Assembly: GCF_001898575.1 (NCBI RefSeq)
Contig: NZ_MKUD01000045.1
Span: forward strand, 378,187-442,186
Source of the DNA: Spirosoma sp. 48-14
GTDB taxonomy: Bacteria; Bacteroidota; Bacteroidia; Cytophagales; Spirosomataceae
DNA length: 64,000 bases
Direction of reading: 5' to 3'
Shown here: positions 16,843 through 23,979 of the stretch, piece by piece
How positions within the stretch are numbered: the stretch's first letter is position 1
Layout: every line of letters starts with the position of its first letter
Program-made: the position numbers and the translations under genes
Notes under the pieces: generated by a model
Database searches by the model: none
What the model saw: only the letters and a program-made list of their open reading frames with translations
What the model was told of the DNA's origin: nothing

Positions 16843-18705
16843 TTACCCGGACAGCACAACGACCTCAAATGGCAATGCTGACACCGACTGCGTTTCCAGA
16901 TTTCGTTGTAACAAAACGGCCTGCTGCTGCCAATCGGCCGGAGAAAAGCTACTTCTGGCCGAGGGCTGTAAACTGACTCGAATACACCGCTGAAATCCAT
17001 TGGTTGGTAATGGATCAATCCGAAATGATCGCTCGACATGAACCGACTGGAGGTGATGGCCCAGTTCGGCCTGACACGAAACCCGGACATCTTCCAGCGT
17101 TACGACACGATTGCGGGTCAGCAAGGCCCGTTTATACTGGGTAATTTTCTCCGATTCTTTCGGTCGCTCACGCCCGCCCGTAGTGGTCGTAATCAGAAAT
17201 CCCCCATCTTTCCGAAGATTGTTGTCGGCGTATGGTGTCAGGCGGCTTCCGGCCGGAAGGCGATTGGCGGCCTCCCCGTCGCAGGTCCAGTATTCGATGT
17301 AAACTGTATCTCCCGGCTGCTTTGGTTTGATAATCAGGTATGGGATCGTGTCCCGTTTCTGTGTTTTCTGATCTACTTTTGCTTCAAGCCGAGCCAATGC
17401 CTGATTCAGTTCCCGAATGACTGACGTCAGAAAATCTTCGCCCAGGGCCGCAAAGGAAGCGCTTTCGTCGCGCAGTAAATCCTGTAAATTCGTCAATGCC
17501 TGACGGGCATCCCGTTCATCGAATCGACTGACACCGTATTGTACTGTATAGGTTTCAGCTTCTACACCAGACATAGTTCCCAGTGGAATGGCCGTTAACG
17601 AGCGGTTTTGGCTGGTTCGTACGTCTCGTACCGCCAGGAAGCATCGATCGGTTTCGAGTGGGATAATATTGAGGTTCTGCTGGAGCCGGTAGGTGATTCG
17701 ATGCAATCGTCGGTTAACTACTGGAAAGCAATTGATTCCACAGACTATACCTGCCAATGTCTGCACACTGACTGTGTGCGGCAACCGCACTTCGATCCAC
17801 CAGTATGATTCACGAATGGTCCGCAACTCCCGGTCTGAAAACCACTGAGCCATAGCCGACGAGTAGGGCTGGCGATGCTCAGGCATTGATTTAAACAATG
17901 GCGCCGACTCAACGGTCACAAAATGGCGTTCATAGCTAGAGGCAGCCTGTTTTTCCACTTTGTGCATGACGTTGAATTCCTGCTCCAGCAACGAACCTGA
18001 TGAAGTACCAGCACCATTGGCTGGTAAACCCGCCCGAACCTGCACAGTTTGTCCGGCCAGCCACCAGGAACTCATGGTTAATACAGCTAAATTCTCCTGC
18101 CGATCAGCTTCAGTTGGCCAGTCAAAAAAGAACGAGACGCCCTCCAGCGATGGAACGTCCTCGTCCAGTTCCAGGCCCAGCCAGAGCGATTGATAAGGTA
18201 ACACAGCCGCTACGCCCTGATGCTGAGCAATTGGTATTTTCTGAATGGCTTCATCGACCCGAAACAACGTTTCGGTAGTCGCTATATACCGCACAGCACC
18301 ATCGACAATGGGGAAGGTGCCTACGGGCGAAAAAAAAGCTTCAAGGGCATTACCCGAATCAGTACGGGCGGCTCCGGTACGCTTAAAACTGAGCTGGGTA
18401 GCCGCCGACAAGATGACCTTAGGTTCTACCGGACGCGCCTGCGCGATGGCAAAAGCTGGTCGGGCGACATCCGGCTCAGGGTGTAACACCTGCGCCAGCC
18501 GATCTAGCAAACGGGTTTGAGTATTGCCGATCTCGACCGATACCCGTTCAAACTCCATGGCACAGGCTTCGATCAACAACGCCACCAGTGGATCAAAGCT
18601 ATCCAGATCTGTTTCGGCATACCCCCATAGCTCAGCTGCCCGGCGTAGCATCCGGGCTTTGACTCGCTCGCGGGAAAAACCTTCTGCAACAAGATCGGTA
18701 GCCAT
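16843..18705 (-). CDS. tssF: T6SS baseplate protein TssF
   Basis: The 620-residue protein has the TssF opening: helices with ARMLRRAAELWGYAETDLDSFDPLVALLIEACAMEFERVSVEI, then LLDRLAQVLHPEPDVARPAFAIAQARPVEP. This marks the DUF879-like wedge component shared with phage gp6/gpJ. A beta-rich middle and the late segment YLIIKPKQPGDTVYIEYWTCDGEAAN with LTRNRVVTLEDVRVSCQAELGHHLQSVHVERSF follow. The last stretch resembles the phage baseplate J-like end. It lies between tssE (99 bp upstream) and tssG (68 bp downstream). Confidence 0.88.
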   Translation of the reverse strand: MATDLVAEGFSRERVKARMLRRAAELWGYAETDLDSFDPLVALLIEACAMEFERVSVEIGNTQTRLLDRLAQVLHPEPDVARPAFAIAQARPVEPKVILSAATQLSFKRTGAARTDSGNALEAFFSPVGTFPIVDGAVRYIATTETLFRVDEAIQKIPIAQHQGVAAVLPYQSLWLGLELDEDVPSLEGVSFFFDWPTEADRQENLAVLTMSSWWLAGQTVQVRAGLPANGAGTSSGSLLEQEFNVMHKVEKQAASSYERHFVTVESAPLFKSMPEHRQPYSSAMAQWFSDRELRTIRESYWWIEVRLPHTVSVQTLAGIVCGINCFPVVNRRLHRITYRLQQNLNIIPLETDRCFLAVRDVRTSQNRSLTAIPLGTMSGVEAETYTVQYGVSRFDERDARQALTNLQDLLRDESASFAALGEDFLTSVIRELNQALARLEAKVDQKTQKRDTIPYLIIKPKQPGDTVYIEYWTCDGEAANRLPAGSRLTPYADNNLRKDGGFLITTTTGGRERPKESEKITQYKRALLTRNRVVTLEDVRVSCQAELGHHLQSVHVERSFRIDPLPTNGFQRCIRVSLQPSARSSFSPADWQQQAVLLQRNLETQSVSALPFEVVVLSG

Positions 18706-18804
18706 TTGATACGGGTTAGTTAGTCGTTGGTACTCCGATTTGCAGGATTCAGTTTAGGTTGACTACTGTAACCATAGTCCTCCTAAACTGACTCCTGTAA
18801 ATCG

Positions 18805-19236
18805 TTACTCGGTTGACAATGGAGCCAGAAACAGGCTCCGCTGAAACGAAAATTGTTCATTAGTACGGACCAACTGACCATCAATCCAGACCGTCAGCCG
18901 CCGTTTTACTCGTTTGCTTACTCGGCCAAGCTGCATCTCCTGATCGTTCAGATCCACACGTACCCGCACCTGGGTGAGTCGCTTTTCATGCTCAGCTATC
19001 GACGCTTCGATGGATTGGCGAACGTCCTCTTTCCACCGGCTATTAGCCTGATTCGAAAAATCTTCGTCCCACAGGCTACAACCAAACGATTCATCGAAAC
19101 GCGACTCGGCAAAGTGCGTTGTCAGCATCAGGTATAAATTCTGAGCAATGGATTGCGGCAGCGAACAGGTTGGATGCGGTTTATGCTGCAATACATCGTC
19201 GAACCGCAACGGCAACGCATAATAAGGTTGTGACAT
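18805..19236 (-). CDS. tssE: T6SS baseplate protein TssE (gp25-like)
   Basis: The 143-residue protein has the GPW/gp25 lysozyme-like fold: LPLRFDDVLQHK at the start, SIAQNLYLMLTTHFAESRFDESFGCSLWDEDF in the centre (the E-SR-DxxFG-SLWD pattern of the family), then WKEDVRQSIEASIAEHEKRLTQVRVRVDL and a C-terminal strand. TssE caps the sheath at the baseplate and starts sheath growth. It follows the outer-membrane barrel gene by only 12 bp and precedes tssF by 99 bp. Confidence 0.9.
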   Translation of the reverse strand: MSQPYYALPLRFDDVLQHKPHPTCSLPQSIAQNLYLMLTTHFAESRFDESFGCSLWDEDFSNQANSRWKEDVRQSIEASIAEHEKRLTQVRVRVDLNDQEMQLGRVSKRVKRRLTVWIDGQLVRTNEQFSFQRSLFLAPLSTE

Positions 19237-19248
19237 ACCAGCCGTAGC

Positions 19249-20178
19249 TTAAAACCGGAATAAAATACCCGCGCCAACACCAACACTATTCATAACGACA
19301 TTCGAACTGGCAGACTGATACACATCCACGCCATCCTGCTTGGTCGTGGTATACTCCCCCTCCGTTTTATACTGATAGATGTACGTAGACTTGGTTGGCG
19401 TTGATCCAGACTTGGTGCTGGTAGACGTATACAGAGACTCCTTTGGCCGGAATGACTGGTTGTAGGCCACAATCTCGGAAAACCCACGCAAACTCTCTCC
19501 CAAACGAAACTGAATACCTAAAGCAGCCTGATAGCCAATCGCCAGCGAATTTTCACGGTAGTTGGTTTCACTAATGGTGGTCGTGCTGGCACCCGTTGTT
19601 GGCGCATATAAACTATTCGACGTAGTTTTATAATCCATCACAATGCCCCCTACCAGGCCCAGTCGGTTATAAATGTAATAGGCAGGGCGTGATAAGGCTT
19701 TAAAGGTAATGTTAGGCGTGATGGACAATACCCGTAAGGTTGTTGAGGTTGTACCTGTAGAGGTATAATTGGAGCCTTTATAGTTGTTTTCCGTTGTTAG
19801 GGTAGACCCGAATAGCATATCGGCATCAATACCTAAATTGATAAATTCACTGACAATTACGCCAACACCAATGCCAGCCCGAGGCCCCGCCCCTAAGCCT
19901 GTAGCATTATTTTTGAAGCCTGTGTTCGTCATACCAGACTGGCCTGACGTATAACTGGTCGTCACCTGAGATCCAGGAGTGAGCAAACCATAAAACCCAT
20001 AGAGCTTTACATAATAAGGAGCCTCAATTGTTGCTTTAGGCTGTCGTGGCGCTTTTGCGGTATTTACTGGTTCCGATGATCGACTTGCTGTGTTTAAGGA
20101 TGCTATTGTCTGAGCCTGTACAGTACCCATACTGGCAAGCAGACAGGTTAGTAGAAGAAGATGGCGATGAGTAGTCAT
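19249..20178 (-). CDS. Outer-membrane beta-barrel protein heading the tss operon
   Basis: The 309-residue protein has a signal peptide (cut near VQA-QT, residue 23) and a low-complexity linker to about 50. A Gly/Thr/Tyr-rich series of amphipathic strands runs to a C-terminal aromatic residue (GVGAGILFRF), typical of a Bacteroidota porin-like outer-membrane barrel. Strands such as YYVKLYGFYGLLTPGSQVTT, PRAGIGVGVIVSEFINLGIDADMLFG and SLAIGYQAALGIQFRLGE are easy to see. It starts the run that leads into tssE with a 12 bp gap, so co-expression is likely. A part in the T6SS envelope complex is possible but is inference. Confidence 0.78.
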   Translation of the reverse strand: MTTHRHLLLLTCLLASMGTVQAQTIASLNTASRSSEPVNTAKAPRQPKATIEAPYYVKLYGFYGLLTPGSQVTTSYTSGQSGMTNTGFKNNATGLGAGPRAGIGVGVIVSEFINLGIDADMLFGSTLTTENNYKGSNYTSTGTTSTTLRVLSITPNITFKALSRPAYYIYNRLGLVGGIVMDYKTTSNSLYAPTTGASTTTISETNYRENSLAIGYQAALGIQFRLGESLRGFSEIVAYNQSFRPKESLYTSTSTKSGSTPTKSTYIYQYKTEGEYTTTKQDGVDVYQSASSNVVMNSVGVGAGILFRF

Positions 20179-20620
20179 TGGTCATGTTATTTAGCGAGGT
20201 AAAACGTACACACAATGAGCCATTTAAACGGCTCGGCAACGAACTGTCCACCGATGAAGTGAGAGGCAAAATAAATCGTTAAAAGGACAGCGTCATAGCG
20301 TATAACTACGCGTCTCACCGGGCAAAAATCCGGGTTTTACGGGCAATCGTTACCTGTACCGAATAAGTACACAAAACCCAACCAGACTCCCTCAACTACC
20401 TACACACTAACTAATGACTATACAAACGATACAATGAGACACAAATCACTGATTTACAAATAAATAACCACAACCTTGTCAGTAAATACGCATTTTCAAC
20501 TTCTATATATATTTAAAAATATACCCTACTCAATATGTTCTTAAGTACCCCAGCAATCAATATCCCAAGTGGCCTAACTTACTCAGCCAATTGAACCCGA
20601 ATTTCCGATAGAGAACCGTT
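20179..20620. other. Intergenic region upstream of the T6SS operon
   Basis: About 440 bp separate the barrel gene start from the stop of the MFS gene. The part near 20500-20540 is very AT-rich (TATATATATTTAAAAATATA-like). The region must hold the promoter of the minus-strand tss operon, but I see no clear TTG-N19-TAnnTTTG match. No ORF or RNA gene is recognisable. Confidence 0.5.
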
Positions 20621-21940
20621 TTATAAAACCACCTCTTCTTTCGTATCGGGGGTGATAATTCGTTCGGCTTTGCCGACCATAAATATGTAGGCACAGGCAC
20701 CGATAAACTCAACAATACCAATAAATACGATGGCGGGTTTAAAATCAGTGCCCGTTATCAGATGCCCAATGGTAATGGGCACCACAATAGAAGCCAGATT
20801 CCCCATGAAATTAAATACGCCACCCGTTAGGCCAATCAAATGCTTCGGCGATAAAATGGAGACAAATACCCAGGAAATCAACGCCATACCAACGCCGAAA
20901 AAGGCTAGCGACATGAAGAAAATAATCATGGCGACATCATCGGTATAATTGGCCCCGATAATCACTACCGACAACAGTAATCCAGCAATAATTGGTGTTT
21001 TGCGGGCCATACTTACGGATTTCCCCTGCCTTACCAGCCGATCCGATACAAAGCCCGATAGCAGCAGGCCTGCGCAAGCCGCCAAAAATGGAATGGAACC
21101 CAGATAACCCGACTGCCTGAAATCGATGCCCCGGTATTTGACCAGATAGGTTGGAAACCAGGTTAGAAAGAACCAGAGTGTGGCATTGACCGAAAACTGA
21201 CCGATGTAAACACCCCACAAGGTTCGTTTTGAAAAGATCAGTTTGAAATTCTCCCAGCGCCATAACGACGGGCTATCCACTCCCGATTTTTTGCCATGAA
21301 ACAACCCACCCCCTTCTTCAATATAGTCCAATTCGCTCTGATTCACACGCGGATGATCTAACGGGTCGCGATAGAACAGATACCAGACAACACCCCATAC
21401 CAGCCCAACCAGTCCCGTGACGATAAACAGCCCTTTCCAGCCTGCATAATACTGAACCGTCACTAAAACCGGCGTCAGGAAAGCCAATCCAATGAACTGC
21501 CCGGACACATACATAGAAATGGCCGAAGCCCGTTCGTTGTCGGGAAACCAACTGGTGACAACTCGGTTGTTAATCGGATACGATGGGGCCTCAAACGTAC
21601 CTGTCGCCAGGCGAAGCGAAAACAGACTCAGAAACCCACTGGCAACTGACTGCGCCATGGTAGCGATTGACCAGGTAACTAGGCAAAAAGCATATAAAAT
21701 TCGTGGACCAAACCGATCGGCAATAATCCCGCCTGGAATCTGTAAAGCAGCATACGCCCAGCCAAAGGCCGAAAATATATTCCCTAACTCAACAGTCGAT
21801 AGCTCCAGATCTTTCCCCAGTTCGGTAGCCGCTACCGACAGGTTAGCGCGGTCCAGGTAGTTAATCGCTACGTTCACAAAGACGAGTGCTAACATGCCAT
21901 AGCGCACACGGGTTGGCTTTTTATCAGTTGAGAGGTTCAT
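20621..21940 (-). CDS. MFS transporter, ACS family (sugar-acid type)
   Basis: The 439-residue protein has twelve predicted membrane helices. It carries the anion:cation symporter signature: VNVAINYLDRANLSVA in helix 1, FGWAYAALQIPGGIIADRFGPR in the second helix and loop, and VTSWFPDNERASAISMYVSGQFIG in helices 4-5. Relatives carry hexuronates, glucarate/galactarate or galactonate with protons. It is the last gene of a four-gene minus-strand run with an SDR dehydrogenase, a TIM-barrel isomerase-like protein and a CxxCH-containing dehydrogenase. A sugar-acid or polyol catabolic role is therefore likely; the exact substrate cannot be told. Confidence 0.88.
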   Translation of the reverse strand: MNLSTDKKPTRVRYGMLALVFVNVAINYLDRANLSVAATELGKDLELSTVELGNIFSAFGWAYAALQIPGGIIADRFGPRILYAFCLVTWSIATMAQSVASGFLSLFSLRLATGTFEAPSYPINNRVVTSWFPDNERASAISMYVSGQFIGLAFLTPVLVTVQYYAGWKGLFIVTGLVGLVWGVVWYLFYRDPLDHPRVNQSELDYIEEGGGLFHGKKSGVDSPSLWRWENFKLIFSKRTLWGVYIGQFSVNATLWFFLTWFPTYLVKYRGIDFRQSGYLGSIPFLAACAGLLLSGFVSDRLVRQGKSVSMARKTPIIAGLLLSVVIIGANYTDDVAMIIFFMSLAFFGVGMALISWVFVSILSPKHLIGLTGGVFNFMGNLASIVVPITIGHLITGTDFKPAIVFIGIVEFIGACAYIFMVGKAERIITPDTKEEVVL

Positions 21941-21984
21941 TCGTTCGGTTAAGGTTTCGGTTTATACGTAAGCGGTTTATAACC

Positions 21985-22770
21985 TTAGCGGGCCGTCCAG
22001 CCGCCATCGACAGTAAGCATCGAGCCAACCATGTATGTCCCGGCATCGCTAGCCAGAAAAATAGCGGCCCCCTGAATTTCCCGTAGTTCGCCCCAGCGCC
22101 CCAGGGCCGTTGCGCCCACAACAAACTTTTTCCCTTCCTCCGTATCTGCAATCGGAACATTCATGGCCGTTAAAAATGGACCGGGGCAAATGGCATTGAC
22201 GTTGATATTAAAAGGAGCTAATTCAAGCGCCAGCGCACGGGTCATCTGCACGACAGCCCCTTTGCTGGCCGTATACGGCGTACGATTCGATAAACCAACT
22301 AACCCGAGCGTACTGGCCAGATTGATGATGCTGCCCCGACCGGCTTTTTTCATATAAGGCGTTACCGCTTTAGAACTCAGCCAGGTACCTGTTACATTGA
22401 TGTCCATCACGGCTGTAAAATCATCCAGCGTGAGTTCATCAATAGGCCCCCGGATGTTGATACCCGCACTGTTGATCAGAATATCGATTCGGCCAAACGT
22501 GTCGATGGCGGCTGTTGCCATCGCTTCGGTTTGTTCTTGTTTCGTAATGTCAGCGGCAAAAGCGACGGCTTTTACACCAAAATCCTGGGTCAATTCCTGG
22601 GCGGCTTTTTCGCATTCATCGGCATTCCGGCTCACCAGCATCAGATTGGCTCCCGCCGACGCCAGCCCAGCGGCCATCGCCAGCCCCAATCCTTTCGAAC
22701 CACCCGTCACGATGGCAACTTTCCCTGTAAGATCAAACTGTTTAATTCCCGGTAATACGTCTTTTGTCAT
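21985..22770 (-). CDS. SDR-family NAD(P)-dependent oxidoreductase
   Basis: The ATG at 22770 (MTKDVLPGIKQFDL) is preferred over an upstream in-frame TTG. The 261-residue enzyme has the classical short-chain dehydrogenase cofactor motif TGGSKGLG near residue 22-29, NSAGINIRGP for the NAG motif, and the catalytic Tyr-Lys in YTASKGA with an upstream Ser (NLAST). The C-terminal SDAGTYMVGSMLTVDGGWTAR is typical of gluconate 5-dehydrogenase / 3-oxoacyl reductase-like members. With the neighbouring sugar-acid type transporter it probably oxidises or reduces a sugar acid or polyol. The substrate is not readable. Confidence 0.88.
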   Translation of the reverse strand: MTKDVLPGIKQFDLTGKVAIVTGGSKGLGLAMAAGLASAGANLMLVSRNADECEKAAQELTQDFGVKAVAFAADITKQEQTEAMATAAIDTFGRIDILINSAGINIRGPIDELTLDDFTAVMDINVTGTWLSSKAVTPYMKKAGRGSIINLASTLGLVGLSNRTPYTASKGAVVQMTRALALELAPFNINVNAICPGPFLTAMNVPIADTEEGKKFVVGATALGRWGELREIQGAAIFLASDAGTYMVGSMLTVDGGWTAR

Positions 22771-22811
22771 ACGGTTGTAAGTGATTCTCAATTCAGATGT
22801 GTTCTATCCAG

Positions 22812-23870
22812 CTATACCATTCCTAATTTCCCTTTGCTGTAATTGATACAGGCAACAATGTTTTCTTCTTCAAGCGCCAGTTTCTCGTCGGCGCTCAACT
22901 GCGACACGCGGGGTAACCCTCCCGGATATTTGTGCTGCCGAACCGTACGAAGCGAACGGGCCAGATCGGAACCAGGTAAAGCAGGAAACGTTTCCCAATA
23001 GGCTTCTGTCAGACAGGGGATTTCCAGCGGGTCGCGGGTAATCATTTCCAGACTGAACGTGCCCGATGGATTGTACTTTCGGCAGAGGTCGACCATTTTT
23101 GGCAGGTCCAGAATCCCTTTACCCATAGGCACTTCCGACAGCAGAAAACCGTTCGGATACTCTTCAACAGCCATGTCTTTTACATGAGTGCTGAATGTGT
23201 AGGGCGCTAACGTCTGCACCACTTCCATGGGGTCTTCAAGTAGGGCCATGCTGTTGCCAAAATCCAGCGTTACGCCTATCCACTCGCTATTAACCTGTTT
23301 CAACAAATTGACCAGGTCCGGTGCCCGCCAGTCTTTATGGTTCTCGACGCCCAGTTTGACTTTGTGTTTACGAAGTACAGGTTCCGCCAGTTGCAGGGAA
23401 GTCAGCGCGTTTTTTTTCAGTTCCTCAAAAGCAGCAACAGAGTGATAGGTTTCGTATCGGCGCCCACTCGAACAAACCGTCCGAAGTACCTGCGCACCAG
23501 CCTCGCGTGCCCCAATTACATCCTGCTCAAACTTGGGCACATCCTCCGCTTTTTTGGGCAGGCCGATTGATCCTTCCAAGTAGAGGCCCAGCTTCTCCCG
23601 TTTTTCGCGCACTTGTTTGGCAAAATCGCTCGACCAGCCATTTACGATTACCTGCACCCCACCGGCCCCTAGCTGATGGCAATGGTCCAGCAATTGAAGC
23701 GCGTTGGTGAAGGGTGGATATTTCTTACTATCCACTTTCGAGTTCCACCGACTCCAGTACGAGTGCACCACAATACCCATGCGTTTGTCGGCCATAAAGC
23801 TGGGCAACTCAGGCAATGAAAATGCCACTGCCCCTACCGAAGCCCGCTGTAAAAAATCTCGTCTATCCAT
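22812..23870 (-). CDS. Tat-exported TIM-barrel sugar isomerase/epimerase-like protein
   Basis: The start at 23870 (MDRRDFLQRASVGAVAFSLP) gives a clear twin-arginine-type signal. The longer in-frame extension runs through an inverted repeat and is not credible. The mature protein is a xylose-isomerase-like (AP endonuclease family 2) TIM barrel with LLDHCHQLGAGGVQVIVNGW, REAGAQVLRTVCSSGRRYETY, KLGVENHKDWRAPDLVNLL, EWIGVTLDFGNSMAL and FSTHVKDMAVEEY. The Glu, Asp and His in these strands would bind a divalent metal. It sits 41 bp upstream of the SDR start, suggesting one sugar-converting operon. Exact reaction unknown. Confidence 0.85.
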   Translation of the reverse strand: MDRRDFLQRASVGAVAFSLPELPSFMADKRMGIVVHSYWSRWNSKVDSKKYPPFTNALQLLDHCHQLGAGGVQVIVNGWSSDFAKQVREKREKLGLYLEGSIGLPKKAEDVPKFEQDVIGAREAGAQVLRTVCSSGRRYETYHSVAAFEELKKNALTSLQLAEPVLRKHKVKLGVENHKDWRAPDLVNLLKQVNSEWIGVTLDFGNSMALLEDPMEVVQTLAPYTFSTHVKDMAVEEYPNGFLLSEVPMGKGILDLPKMVDLCRKYNPSGTFSLEMITRDPLEIPCLTEAYWETFPALPGSDLARSLRTVRQHKYPGGLPRVSQLSADEKLALEEENIVACINYSKGKLGMV

Positions 23871-23891
23871 TTGGTTAAGGAGTTTAATGCA

Positions 23892-23974
23892 CAATGAATA
23901 ATGGACAATGTGTACTGAATAATGGGCAGCACATCCTCTAAATACACACATTATGCATTGCCCATTATTCATTG
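23892..23974. repeat. Inverted repeat between isomerase-like and dehydrogenase genes
   Basis: Arms at 23892-23910 (CAATGAATAATGGACAATG) and 23956-23974 pair with one mismatch; further weaker pairing lies inside. It lies in the gap between two same-strand genes and has no T-tract. It resembles the other long-arm intergenic repeats of this window. Confidence 0.55.
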
Positions 23975-23979
23975 CCATA

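Noticed and set aside
4938..20178. Phage tail or extracellular injection system instead of T6SS
   Set aside because: ClpV, TssK, TssF and VgrG with PAAR and TssN/TssO are T6SS-iii markers; there are no tape-measure, portal or fibre genes.
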